Under the pieces are notes generated by a model, which ran no database searches, was not told the DNA's origin, and worked only from the letters and a program-made list of their open reading frames with translations. Below are positions 53,266 to 62,411 of a stretch of DNA of 64,000 bases, piece after piece; position 1 is the stretch's first letter; the number at the start of each line of letters is the position of its first letter. Source of the stretch: an uncultured Pelagibacteraceae bacterium (lineage in GTDB: Bacteria; Pseudomonadota; Alphaproteobacteria; Pelagibacterales; Pelagibacteraceae). The position numbers and the translations under genes were made by a program. The DNA lies in assembly GCA_902601895.1 (NCBI GenBank), contig CACKOU010000001.1:1-64000 (forward strand), written 5' to 3'.

Positions 53266-53814
53266 TTAATCTTTAACAAACATCACAGTCAACTCTGCAA
53301 CTTTAATTCCAAATTTTGTCATTTTGGCTCTGTTGATAGCTACTCTTTCGTCTTGCATAAATATCCAATCATCAAAAGTAATTTTGATATTTTTTCCTTT
53401 CACTGGAACTAACAAAACATACTCAAATTTAAATGCTGGGCCATACGAATACCCTCTAGCTTTACCAACTACATCGCCTGCAGTTCCCTCATAATTATGA
53501 TCATCAATTTTATCTATTACCCATTGCCTATTTTGTATTTCACCGTCATTCCAAATAAATTTTTCGTCTAATATAAGTTGTTTGCCATCCCATTTACCGT
53601 CCAGGTCTGCTGAAAATTGTCTTGTAACTTTACCTGATCTGTTTTGGAGTATGCCCCAAGCTTTGACGTTCCCACTTAAATATTCCTCAATTATTAATCT
53701 TGGTTTTTGATCTTTAAAATCTTCTGGTTTCATAGATTGATTATTTATACAGCTTGTAATTAATCCTGTAAAAATTATCAATAAAAATACTTTAAAAAAT
53801 TTTCTGTTAATCAT
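53266..53814 (-). CDS. DUF3833 lipoprotein
   Basis: 182 aa with a lipoprotein signal peptide ending LITSCIN (lipobox LITSC), then the DUF3833 body with the conserved WGILQNRSGKVTRQFSADLDGKWDG, DEKFIWNDGEIQNRQWVI, YEGTAGDVVGKARGYSYGPAF and DDWIFMQDERVAINRAKMTKFG. The family has no known catalytic role and is often coded near cyclopropane synthase-like genes in proteobacteria. It is 1 base from the Cfa gene, so part of the same unit. Confidence 0.85.
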   Translation of the reverse strand: MINRKFFKVFLLIIFTGLITSCINNQSMKPEDFKDQKPRLIIEEYLSGNVKAWGILQNRSGKVTRQFSADLDGKWDGKQLILDEKFIWNDGEIQNRQWVIDKIDDHNYEGTAGDVVGKARGYSYGPAFKFEYVLLVPVKGKNIKITFDDWIFMQDERVAINRAKMTKFGIKVAELTVMFVKD

Positions 53815-53815
53815 A

Positions 53816-54997
53816 TTAAATTTTATTTTGCATGGAAAATTGAATTAAATCTATATTCTTTGATTTAAATCCTGCTTCGCAATATGACAAATAAAAATGC
53901 CACATACGTTTAAATTTAATATCAAATCCATGTTTTGAAATCTCTTCCCATTTTTTTAGGAATTCATCTCTCCATATTTTTAAAGTATTTGAATAGTGAG
54001 AACCATAAGATTCATATTTTTCAATTTCTAAGCCATTGCTGTAAGATAAATCATATAATTTTTTCTTTGATGGCAAAAAACCTCCAGGAAATATGTATTT
54101 TTGTATAAAGTCTTCTTTAGTTTTATATCTGTCAAATAAACTATCATCGATTGTTATGGCTTGTATAGCAGCCTTTCCATTCTCGGTTAAATTTTTTTTA
54201 ATACTTTTAAAATAATTGACTAAATAATTTTGACCGACAGCTTCTATCATTTCTATGGATGCGATACAGTCATATTTGTCTTTTACATCTCTATAATCTT
54301 TCAAAAATATATTCACTTTTTCATTCAACCCATTTTCAAATATTCTTTTTTTTGAAAATTCAAATTGCTCTTTAGAAATTGTTATACAATCTAATTTTAC
54401 ATCATAATTTTTACCGACATATTCGGCGAAGCCACCCCAACCACAGCCAATTTCTAAAATTTTATTTCCTACGTTTGGCTTTATTAATTCTGTAAGCTTT
54501 TTATATTTATTTAATTGAGCAGAAAATAAATCGTCTTTTTGTTTTTCAAAAATTGCACTTGAATAAGTAAGTGAGGGATCCAACCATAATGAAAAGAAAT
54601 CATTTCCTAAATCATAATGTTTTGAAATATTTTTCTTACTTCTGCTCTTGTTATTTTTTATGAAAATACTTTTTAGTTTATTAATCATTGATAAATCAAA
54701 AATACCTGAAAATTTATAAACAAGTTTTATATTTTTAGCTGTTATTTCTATTAGATTAGTTAGATTATCTGTTTCAAATTCATTTCGCATGTACGCTTCT
54801 GCCAGTCCTACACTTCCCGATTTTATTATTTGAAGTGTTAAACCAGGCTCGTTAATTTTAATTTTTGCTCTTAATAATTCACTCTCATTACCAAACTTAT
54901 ATATTTTGCTGTCATGATTTTGAATTTCAAGAAATCCATGCTTTATTAGTTTGAGGGAATTAAATACGATTTTATCTGACAAAAGATTAAAATTCAT
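53816..54997 (-). CDS. Cyclopropane-fatty-acid synthase family methyltransferase
   Basis: A 393-aa SAM-dependent enzyme acting on unsaturated fatty acids in membrane phospholipids. Motifs are NISKHYDLGNDFFSLWLDPSLTYSSAIF, the SAM loop KILEIGCGWGGFAEYVG (near 180-195), SIEMIEAVGQNYL and FPGGFLPS, ending in YLSYCEAGFK. Family members form cyclopropane rings or, as in Rhodobacter furan-fatty-acid synthesis, methylate cis-vaccenate. The context (DUF1365 and an amine oxidase upstream, DUF3833 downstream) favours the latter type or a related lipid modification. Confidence 0.9.
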   Translation of the reverse strand: MNFNLLSDKIVFNSLKLIKHGFLEIQNHDSKIYKFGNESELLRAKIKINEPGLTLQIIKSGSVGLAEAYMRNEFETDNLTNLIEITAKNIKLVYKFSGIFDLSMINKLKSIFIKNNKSRSKKNISKHYDLGNDFFSLWLDPSLTYSSAIFEKQKDDLFSAQLNKYKKLTELIKPNVGNKILEIGCGWGGFAEYVGKNYDVKLDCITISKEQFEFSKKRIFENGLNEKVNIFLKDYRDVKDKYDCIASIEMIEAVGQNYLVNYFKSIKKNLTENGKAAIQAITIDDSLFDRYKTKEDFIQKYIFPGGFLPSKKKLYDLSYSNGLEIEKYESYGSHYSNTLKIWRDEFLKKWEEISKHGFDIKFKRMWHFYLSYCEAGFKSKNIDLIQFSMQNKI

Positions 54998-55761
54998 TTT
55001 TTTTCAAACGTAATATTATTTTTTATTTTTATATTTTTTTTAACTAACTTAACTCCCTTTAACCATAATTTTAATGCTTCAAAATGAATTGCGGCAATAA
55101 CTTTAAAGGTCATTAAAGGGTGAGAAATATAAGATATAAGCATATTTTTATTGTTAATTTCTTTTGCAACCCCATCTTGTGAAGCATATAACAATTTTCC
55201 CTCCATATCACTTTGATCAATTATTACGGATAATATTTTTTCAGGTTTGAGGATTCTAAAATTGTATTTACTTTTCATTTCAATAAATGGTGAAACGAAA
55301 AACTTCTTCTCACAGCTATTTGTAATTATTTTTTCGTCGTTGACTTTAAATATATAGGTATGTTGCTCACCAAATGTATTTTTAACTTCATACAATATAG
55401 CTATAATTTTTGAATAATTATCATAAACGAAAAAAATACTTAATGGATTAAATACGTAACCAAATATTCTAGGATAACAAAGTAATTTTACCTTTATATT
55501 TTCAAATTGAATGTTATTTGATTTTAAATTTTCTATTACCCAGGCTTTTAAATCACTACCATCTCTAGGTCCGTGATCTTTGTCATAAAAACTTAAAATA
55601 TTAAAACTATTGTTAGAAAAAATTTTAATTTTTTTTTGTATTAAATTAATTTCATCAAGATCTAAAAAGAGTGAGAAAACGTTGTATTTAAAAAAGTGAT
55701 ATTTTGGCTTAAATCTTTTATGAATTACTTTACCTTCGTAAATATTGGAATTTTTAATCAT
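54994..55761 (-). CDS. DUF1365 family protein
   Basis: 255-aa DUF1365 protein, with the diagnostic YEGKVIHKRFKPKYHFFKYNVFSLFLDLDEI, YDKDHGPRDGSDLKAWVIENL, LLCYPRIFGYVFNPLSIFFVYD, YEVKNTFGEQHTYIF and KKFFVSPFIEMKSKYNFRIL. The function is unknown, though the family travels with amine oxidase and Cfa genes, as here. It overlaps both neighbours (Cfa by 4 bases and the amine oxidase by 8), so coupling is strong. Confidence 0.9.
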   Translation of the reverse strand: MIKNSNIYEGKVIHKRFKPKYHFFKYNVFSLFLDLDEINLIQKKIKIFSNNSFNILSFYDKDHGPRDGSDLKAWVIENLKSNNIQFENIKVKLLCYPRIFGYVFNPLSIFFVYDNYSKIIAILYEVKNTFGEQHTYIFKVNDEKIITNSCEKKFFVSPFIEMKSKYNFRILKPEKILSVIIDQSDMEGKLLYASQDGVAKEINNKNMLISYISHPLMTFKVIAAIHFEALKLWLKGVKLVKKNIKIKNNITFEKK

Positions 55762-56992
55762 TTAGGTTTTCAATCATATTAATGGATGATTTTATTCCAT
55801 CTTCATGAAAACCGTAACCAAAATAACTTCCACAAAACAATACATTTCTTTTATTTTGTATTTCTTTTAATAACTTTTGATTATTCAAAGCATCTTGATC
55901 AAAATAAGGGTGGGTAAAATTAACTTTTTCTAGGATTTTTTTTTGATCTATTTCAAAAAAAGGATTTAAGGTTAAGAAAATATTTTTTTCTGTTTTCAGA
56001 TTTTGTAATAAGTTCAACCAATAAGTTAATGATGTCTTACTAATATCTGATTTATCAACTGAGGAATTCCATGAAGACCAAACTTTTTTATTATTTGGCA
56101 TACATACATCATCAGTATGTATTACTGCTAAATTTGATTTGTATTTGAAATTTGATAGTATTTTTTTTTCATCCTCAGTCGGCTCACTCAAAATTTTCAA
56201 TGCATCATCTGCATGAGTAGCGATGACAACTTTATCATAGTCAAAAAATTCGTTGCTAGCACCGTAATATACTTGAACACCAATTTTATTTCTTTTTATC
56301 GAACTAATTTTATAATTTTTAAAATATTCTCCGCTTATTTGTGTTAATACTTTCTCTACATAAGTTCTACTTCTTTTGGTAACTGTGTACCATTGTGGTC
56401 TATTTTTTAATTTAAAAAGTCCATGATTTTGAAAAAATTTTAAGAAAAATTTAATTGGCATTTGATTTGCTTCTACTGGTGGCATAGACCAGATAGCAGA
56501 AACCATTGGTATTAGATGAAAATTAATAAAATTTTTTGACCATTTATTTTTTTCAAGAAATTCACCAAGAGTAATTTCTTCATTTAAACTTTTAATTTGA
56601 TCACACTTTTTGTAGAAATTTATAATATCAAAAAACATTTTTAAAAATTTTAAATTAAAAAGATTAGCTTTGTTTGCAAAAATTCCGTTTAAACCTCTGC
56701 CACAATATTCATAATTTGTATCTTTTACCGAAACAGAAAATGACATATCGCTTTTTTCAATTTCAATTTTTAATTCATTAAAAAAATTTATTAGATTTGG
56801 ATAAGTTTCATGATTAAAAACAATAAAGCCAATATCTACAGGAACTTTTTTACCATTAATTAAAGTATCTAAGGTATATGAATGACCACCAAAATGATCT
56901 TCACTTTCAAATAAATCAACATGGTGTTTTTTGGAAAGCTTTTGTGCTGCTGATAAACCAGAGATTCCTGATCCAATTACTGCAATTCGCAT
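55754..56992 (-). CDS. FAD-dependent amine oxidase-like protein of the Cfa cluster
   Basis: A 412-aa flavoprotein with a Rossmann start MRIAVIGSGISGLSAAQKLSKKHHVDLFESEDHFGGHSYTL and a C-terminal FCGSYFGYGFHEDGIKSSINM segment. It belongs to the NAD/FAD-binding group that precedes DUF1365 and Cfa in many proteobacteria. Its start is 5 bases before gcvP's stop, so the gene may be transcribed from its own promoter inside gcvP or by read-through. The substrate may be a membrane fatty acid, from context only. Confidence 0.82.
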   Translation of the reverse strand: MRIAVIGSGISGLSAAQKLSKKHHVDLFESEDHFGGHSYTLDTLINGKKVPVDIGFIVFNHETYPNLINFFNELKIEIEKSDMSFSVSVKDTNYEYCGRGLNGIFANKANLFNLKFLKMFFDIINFYKKCDQIKSLNEEITLGEFLEKNKWSKNFINFHLIPMVSAIWSMPPVEANQMPIKFFLKFFQNHGLFKLKNRPQWYTVTKRSRTYVEKVLTQISGEYFKNYKISSIKRNKIGVQVYYGASNEFFDYDKVVIATHADDALKILSEPTEDEKKILSNFKYKSNLAVIHTDDVCMPNNKKVWSSWNSSVDKSDISKTSLTYWLNLLQNLKTEKNIFLTLNPFFEIDQKKILEKVNFTHPYFDQDALNNQKLLKEIQNKRNVLFCGSYFGYGFHEDGIKSSINMIENLND

Positions 56993-56997
56993 TAAGG

Positions 56998-59868
56998 CTA
57001 TGCTGCGTCTTCTTTAAACTCATCCATGCTAGGACATGTACAGAATATATTTTTATCTCCATAAACATTGTCTACCCGGGCAACTGGAGGCCAAAATTTA
57101 TTTTGTTTTAGAAAACTTGCAGGATATGCTGCTTCTTGTCTTGAATATTTATGTTCCCATACATCTGATGATAATTCAGTATCAGTGTGAGGAGCGTTTT
57201 TAATTGGATTATCAATTTTATCAAATTCACCTGATTTAATTTTTTCAATTTCTTGTTTAATCTTAATTAAAGTGTCACAAAATCTATCTATTTCTGATAA
57301 CCCTTCACTTTCAGTTGGCTCTATCATCATAGTGCCAGCTACAGGCCATGACATAGTTGGTGCGTGAAATCCAAAATCTATCATTCTTTTCGCAATATCT
57401 TCTTCGGTTACCCCTGTTTCAGATTTAATATTTCTAATATCAATTATGCACTCATGCGCAACATTGCCATTTGCACCTTTGTATAAAATTGGAAAGTGAT
57501 CTTTTAGTCTATGAGCAATATAATTTGCGTTTAAAATTGCAACTTGAGTAGCAAGCTTTAATCCTTCTGATCCCATCATTTTAATATACATCCAAGAGAT
57601 TGATAGAATACTTGAGCTACCCCAAGGAGCTGCTGATACTGCTCCAATTCCACTTGTTGGGCCGCAATCTTTTATTACTGGATGATTAGGCAGATAAACT
57701 TGTAAATGTTTTTTACAAGCTATAGGTCCCATTCCAGGTCCGCCACCACCGTGTGGAATACAAAATGTTTTATGCAGATTAATATGACAAACATCTGGAC
57801 CAAAATTTCCAGGCTTTGCAACTCCAACAAGGGCATTTAAATTTGCTCCATCCATATAGACCTGTCCACCATGTTTATGAACTAACTCACAAATATCAGT
57901 TATTTTTTCCTCAAATACTCCATGGGTAGATGGGTAAGTTACCATTAAAGCTGCGAGATTTTCTGAATGTTGCTCTACTTTTTTCTTTAAATCATCGAAA
58001 TCTACATTTCCCTCTTTATCACAATTAACAACAACCACTTTCATTCCAACCATTTGTGCGCTTGCTGGATTTGTACCATGTGCCGAACTTGGGATTAAAC
58101 ATATATTACGATGAGCTTCATCTCTATCTAGGTGGTACTTTCTTATAACCATTAGACCTGCATATTCCCCTTGAGCGCCTGCATTAGGTTGTAGAGAGAC
58201 ACCAGAAAAACCTGTTATAGATCTCAACCAATTTTTTAAATCAGTAAACAAATCTCTAAAACCTTCCATTTGTTCAACAGGAACAAAAGGATGAGGTTCT
58301 GCAAATTCTTTCCAAGAAATCGGGATCATTTCAGCAGCAGCGTTTAACTTCATTGTGCAGGAACCAAGTGCTATCATAGTTCTATTCAATGCTATATCCT
58401 TATCCTCTAGCTTTTTAAGATATCTAAGCATTTCAGTTTCTGAATGATATAAGTTAAAAATTGGATGCTCTAAATATTTTGAAGTTCTTAATAAATTTTT
58501 TGGTAAATTGGGTAATTTAACTGAAGGATCCTCTTTTTTTATTGATTCTGCAGCATTAAAAATTTTTAATAATTGATTTACTCTATAAATGTTTTTTCTT
58601 TCATCAAAAGAGACAGCAAGCATTTCAGAATTTACTTTTCGTATATTAACTTTCTGATTTAGAGCATTTTTATAAATTTGATCAGTCTTTTCTTTGGTAA
58701 TAATTGTAACAGTATCAAAAAAATAATCAGAATAAATTTCATAACCTGACTGTTTTATTTTATCAGCAAAACTTTTTGCTAATTGAGAAACTCTTTCAGA
58801 AATATTTTTAATTCCATCTGGACCATGATAAATAGCATATGCTGCTGAAACAATTGCTAATAAAGCTTGTGCAGTACAAATATTGCTTGTCGCCTTATCT
58901 CTTCTAATGTGTTGCTCTCTAGTTTGTAAAGATAATCTGTATGCCTTTTTACCATGTCTATCAACTGACACACCAACGATTCTACCAGGCATTGATCTCT
59001 TATACTCATCTTTAGTTGCAAAAAATGCTGCATGTGGACCTCCATACCCCATCGGTATTCCAAATCGCTGAGAGCTTCCTACTGCTATATCAGCACCAAG
59101 TTCTCTTGGAGTTTTTAATTTTGCTAAAGCTAATAAATCACAAGCTAATACAGCCTTACCGTTTTTTTTATGAATTTTGCTAATTGCTTCACTAGGATCT
59201 TTAATATCTCCTAAAGTTCCAGGATATTGTAAAATTCCACAAACTAAATCCTCTTTTAATTGATCTAAAACTTCATCTTCTTTTCCAACTAAAACTTTTA
59301 AACCCATTGGTTCAGCTCTAGTTTGAATTACATTTATTGTTTGAGGATGGCAACTCTCAGATACAAAAACTAAATTACTATCTTTTTTATTTAATCTATG
59401 ACTAAGACCCATAGCTTCTGCTGCTGCTGTACCTTCATCCAATAAAGAAGCATTAGCGATATCCATTCCAGTAAAATCAACAATCATTTGTTGAAAGTTT
59501 AATAACATCTCAAGTCTTCCTTGAGCTACTTCAGGCTGATAAGGTGTATATGATGTATACCAACCTGGATTTTCTAAAATATTTCTTAAAATTACATATG
59601 GCGTATAAGTTCCATAATAACCCATTCCAATAAAATTTGAGTAAACATGATTTTTTTTTGAAATTGCTCTTAATTTTCTTAATGCCTCATATTCTGAATT
59701 AGACTCTCCGATATTAAGCTCACCTTTAAACATTATTTTTTCTGGAACAGTGTTATTCATTAAATCATCCATTGTTTGATAATTTAATTCTTTTAACATT
59801 TTTGATTGATCTTCTTTAGAAGGTCCAATGTGTCTTTTTATAAAATCTTTTTCTGAATTTGGTAACAT
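56998..59868 (-). CDS. gcvP: Glycine dehydrogenase (decarboxylating), P protein
   Basis: PLP subunit of the glycine cleavage system; releases CO2 from glycine and passes the aminomethyl group to GcvH. The single-chain 956-aa form shows KRHIGPS, IGMGYYGTYTPYVILRNILENPGWYTSYTPYQPEVAQGRLE, and the PLP lysine in HINLHKTFCIPHGGGGPGMGPI (near 699). The 3' end is 5 bases beyond the amine oxidase start. Start overlaps the gcvH stop by 1 base. It is read with gcvT-gcvH from the riboswitch-controlled leader. Confidence 0.97.
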   Translation of the reverse strand: MLPNSEKDFIKRHIGPSKEDQSKMLKELNYQTMDDLMNNTVPEKIMFKGELNIGESNSEYEALRKLRAISKKNHVYSNFIGMGYYGTYTPYVILRNILENPGWYTSYTPYQPEVAQGRLEMLLNFQQMIVDFTGMDIANASLLDEGTAAAEAMGLSHRLNKKDSNLVFVSESCHPQTINVIQTRAEPMGLKVLVGKEDEVLDQLKEDLVCGILQYPGTLGDIKDPSEAISKIHKKNGKAVLACDLLALAKLKTPRELGADIAVGSSQRFGIPMGYGGPHAAFFATKDEYKRSMPGRIVGVSVDRHGKKAYRLSLQTREQHIRRDKATSNICTAQALLAIVSAAYAIYHGPDGIKNISERVSQLAKSFADKIKQSGYEIYSDYFFDTVTIITKEKTDQIYKNALNQKVNIRKVNSEMLAVSFDERKNIYRVNQLLKIFNAAESIKKEDPSVKLPNLPKNLLRTSKYLEHPIFNLYHSETEMLRYLKKLEDKDIALNRTMIALGSCTMKLNAAAEMIPISWKEFAEPHPFVPVEQMEGFRDLFTDLKNWLRSITGFSGVSLQPNAGAQGEYAGLMVIRKYHLDRDEAHRNICLIPSSAHGTNPASAQMVGMKVVVVNCDKEGNVDFDDLKKKVEQHSENLAALMVTYPSTHGVFEEKITDICELVHKHGGQVYMDGANLNALVGVAKPGNFGPDVCHINLHKTFCIPHGGGGPGMGPIACKKHLQVYLPNHPVIKDCGPTSGIGAVSAAPWGSSSILSISWMYIKMMGSEGLKLATQVAILNANYIAHRLKDHFPILYKGANGNVAHECIIDIRNIKSETGVTEEDIAKRMIDFGFHAPTMSWPVAGTMMIEPTESEGLSEIDRFCDTLIKIKQEIEKIKSGEFDKIDNPIKNAPHTDTELSSDVWEHKYSRQEAAYPASFLKQNKFWPPVARVDNVYGDKNIFCTCPSMDEFKEDAA

Positions 59869-60248
59869 TATGCTGACGTCTCCTTTGCAAATTTTTCATA
59901 TTCTTCTTTACTCATAAGACTATCCATTTCAGATTTGTCTTTTATTTTAAGTTTAAAAAACCATGCAGACTCTTCTGGGTCTTCATTTATTTTTGATGGA
60001 TCATCAACTATCATTTGATTTGTATCTATAACTTCTCCACTAACAGGAGTGTAAACATCGCTAGCAGCTTTCGTTGACTCAACCACTCCAGCAGTTCCAT
60101 CTTTATCAACATTTGAACCTTTCTCTGGGAGTTCAGCAAAGACTATATCCCCAAGCATTTCTGTTGCATGCTTGGTTATTCCAATTGTAGCTTCTTCTCC
60201 ATCAAGTTTAATCCACTCATGTTCTTTTGAATATTTAACTTCAGACAT
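59868..60248 (-). CDS. gcvH: Glycine cleavage system H protein
   Basis: Lipoylated shuttle between P, T and L proteins. The 126-aa protein has [40 protein letters not shown] and the lipoyl lysine in [19 protein letters not shown] (near 60). The track starts at 60260, but ATG 60248 gives [12 protein letters not shown] and follows a GGGGAAAT sequence; the start overlaps the gcvT stop by 8 bases. Lipoamide dehydrogenase is elsewhere. Confidence 0.97.
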   Translation of the reverse strand: MSEVKYSKEHEWIKLDGEEATIGITKHATEMLGDIVFAELPEKGSNVDKDGTAGVVESTKAASDVYTPVSGEVIDTNQMIVDDPSKINEDPEESAWFFKLKIKDKSEMDSLMSKEEYEKFAKETSA

Positions 60249-61347
60249 TAATTTCCCCATTTACGTAATTTTTTTTATAAAACGGTAAGTTACAAATATT
60301 TGCAGGAATTTTTTTTCCTCTAACTTCAAGAAATATTTTTGTATTTACAGTTGAATAACTATTATCGACATATCCCATTGCTATTGGATGTTCAACGCTT
60401 GGTCCAAATGTGCCGCTTGTTACTTTCCCAATTTCTTGATTTTTATCATTGTAAATTTTGGTATTTCCTCTAGCAATTACTTTGCTGTCTGGTTTTATGC
60501 CAACTCTCAATTTTTTTACTCCGCTTTGAAATTGGTTTTTTAAAACTTCTGATCCAACAAATTCAGTCTCAATTCTGCTCTTAGGTATTGCCCATTTTAG
60601 ATTAGCTTCGATAGGACTTGTATCGTTGTCTAAATCGTTTCCATACAAGCAGAGTCCAGCTTCCAATCTTAATGTATCTCTTGCTCCTAAACCAATCAAT
60701 TTAGATCCATTTTCTATCAAACTTTCTACAAAAATTTCAGCATCACTATGTTTTATAGAAATTTCAAATCCATCCTCACCAGTATAACCTGATCTAGTTA
60801 TATATACTTTTTCATTTTTATAGACATAGTTGTTTCCGTTCATAAATTTTAGACTATCACAACCAGGTATAACTTTATTTAAAACATTTTTTGCTTCGGG
60901 GCCCTGTAATGCAATTAATGACAATGAATCATCAAGATTTAATTTATATTGATTATCAAGTTTAGATTTTATTACTTCATAATCATTATACTTGCACGCA
61001 GCATTCAAGATAATTAAAAATCCATCAGATGTTTTGGTAATTATTAGATCGTCCTGAATTCCTCCTTTGTTATTCATTAAAAATGAATACTTGCTTTGGT
61101 TAGTTTTCAATTTTTTCAAATCTGCAGGAAAAATCTTCTCAAGATCATTTGTAAGATCATCGCCACCCGATATAAATAATTGACCCATATGAGAAACATC
61201 AAAAATTCCAGAGTGTGAACGTGTGTATTTATGCTCTTGTATAATTCCATCTTTATATTGGATGGGCATTTGATATCCAGCAAACTCTACAAGCTTTGCG
61301 CCGTACTTGATGTGGAGGTTATTTAACGATGTTTTTTTTATACTCAT
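60241..61347 (-). CDS. gcvT: Aminomethyltransferase (glycine cleavage T protein)
   Basis: Transfers the methylene group to THF, giving 5,10-methylene-THF. The 368-aa protein has [54 protein letters not shown] and [21 protein letters not shown] with the conserved Arg and Asp. It is first in gcvT-gcvH-gcvP. The AUG is 15 bases beyond the tandem glycine riboswitch, and the AGAG plus AUG sequence is complementary to the riboswitch linker, so translation is probably glycine-controlled. Confidence 0.97.
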   Translation of the reverse strand: MSIKKTSLNNLHIKYGAKLVEFAGYQMPIQYKDGIIQEHKYTRSHSGIFDVSHMGQLFISGGDDLTNDLEKIFPADLKKLKTNQSKYSFLMNNKGGIQDDLIITKTSDGFLIILNAACKYNDYEVIKSKLDNQYKLNLDDSLSLIALQGPEAKNVLNKVIPGCDSLKFMNGNNYVYKNEKVYITRSGYTGEDGFEISIKHSDAEIFVESLIENGSKLIGLGARDTLRLEAGLCLYGNDLDNDTSPIEANLKWAIPKSRIETEFVGSEVLKNQFQSGVKKLRVGIKPDSKVIARGNTKIYNDKNQEIGKVTSGTFGPSVEHPIAMGYVDNSYSTVNTKIFLEVRGKKIPANICNLPFYKKNYVNGEINV

Positions 61348-61431
61348 ATTAACTCTTTATGCCCCCTCTGTCTTTTTGCCTGAGAGATTTGCTCCTTCGG
61401 CGAGAATAATTCTCTTTCCAGAGTTAATATG
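61345..61431 (-). promoter_or_regulatory. Putative RBS-sequestering helix of the glycine switch
   Basis: On the mRNA strand CAUAUUAACUCU (61431-61420) is perfectly complementary to AGAGUUAAUAUG (61356-61345), whose last three bases are the gcvT AUG and whose AGAG is the likely Shine-Dalgarno region. The first segment overlaps the 5' strand of aptamer-2 P1 (CUCUG), so the two helices exclude each other. This is the simplest OFF/ON model: without glycine the RBS is hidden, and with glycine P1 forms and frees it. Confidence 0.65.
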
Positions 61432-61501
61432 TACGGTCCATTTGCCTGAGAGTTTCCGGGGTGGTTGCTCCTTCGGCGCTACAAAAGTAGTCTCTCCCGT
61501 A
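61362..61501 (-). ncRNA. Tandem glycine riboswitch (gcvT leader)
   Basis: Two glycine aptamers on the minus strand. Aptamer 1 (61501-61432 or so) is closed by ACGG/CCGT and has GCCGAAGGAGCAA and CUCUCAGGCAAA. Aptamer 2 (61423-61366) is closed by P1 CUCUG/CAGAG, with GCCGAAGGAGCAAA and CUCUCAGGCAAAAAGAC. The duplicated GCCGAAGGAGC and CUCAGGCAAA cores are diagnostic. A 12-base segment, 61420-61431, is the exact complement of the gcvT RBS-AUG (61345-61356), including the P1 5' strand of aptamer 2. SAR11 gcvT glycine riboswitches are known in the literature. Confidence 0.97.
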
Positions 61502-61538
61502 TAAATTCTTATAACATAACTAATATAAATTTATAGCT

Positions 61539-62411
61539 CTAATTTGTTGCACTTTTTTTTTTCATAAGTGAAAGAAATTGTATTAAAACTGCAAATATCA
61601 CTATTAAACCACCAATTAAAACGCTGGCTGGAGGATTTTCATTTATAAACAACCACGCCCAAAAAGGTCCTAAAACTGCCTCTGATAACATTATGATTCC
61701 AACTAAGGCTGAAGGTGTAGATCTTGCACCAATTGTAATAAAAATAAAACCAAAACCGAGTTGGAAAAAACCAGCTAGAAATCCCAAAAAAATGTCATTT
61801 AAAGATATAAAGATCGTTTTAGACATAAAATATCCAATGATCAAAGCAATAACGCCTGCAATAAATTGTAATGGAACCATATCTATACTTGGAAATTTTC
61901 TTACTATTAAAATTAATGTTGCGAATGATATTGGCATAATAAAAGCAGCAATATTTCCACTCATTTGTCCAACTGTTAATGAGCTTCCAACCATCAAAAT
62001 TATTCCTGAAATTGCTAAAACTATAGAAGTTAATGTTATTAGGTTTATTTTTTCTTTTAAAAAGATATATCCAAAGATTGCTAAAAATAATGTTTGGGTT
62101 TGAATTATAAAATTAGTATTTGCTACAGTAGTATTATACATTGCAAAAACATAACCACTAAAGCCACACGCAAGTATTATGCCTCCAATAAGACCAGGGA
62201 TTCCAGATTTATAAAATGCTGAAATAAAATTTTGCTTATAACTAATAATTAGAAAGATCAGAACTACAATTATAAAAAAAACTGATCTCCAAAATAGAAT
62301 CTGCCATAGAGTGGAACCTTCGAAAGATTTGACTATTAACCCTCCAAAACTTAAACTAAAAGCACCAAAAAAAATCAAAAGCGGCCCTGGTAATTTTGTA
62401 ATTAAATTCAT
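61539..62411 (-). CDS. EamA/DMT family transporter, linked to 5-oxoprolinase genes
   Basis: Ten-helix DMT transporter of 290 aa, with repeats ending in FLKEKINLITLTSIVLAISGIILMVG and LIGGLIVIFAVLIQFLSLM. It overlaps the pxpC stop by 4 bases, so it is the last gene of the pxp unit. It ends 38 bases before the glycine riboswitch with no obvious terminator hairpin between. Transport of 5-oxoproline, glutamate or another amino acid is plausible by position only. Confidence 0.85.
   Translation of the reverse strand: MNLITKLPGPLLIFFGAFSLSFGGLIVKSFEGSTLWQILFWRSVFFIIVVLIFLIISYKQNFISAFYKSGIPGLIGGIILACGFSGYVFAMYNTTVANTNFIIQTQTLFLAIFGYIFLKEKINLITLTSIVLAISGIILMVGSSLTVGQMSGNIAAFIMPISFATLILIVRKFPSIDMVPLQFIAGVIALIIGYFMSKTIFISLNDIFLGFLAGFFQLGFGFIFITIGARSTPSALVGIIMLSEAVLGPFWAWLFINENPPASVLIGGLIVIFAVLIQFLSLMKKKSATN

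Noticed and set aside
61693-62103. 136-aa plus-strand ORF opposite the EamA gene
   Set aside because: Antisense of a ten-helix transporter; Ile/Lys-rich with no motif.
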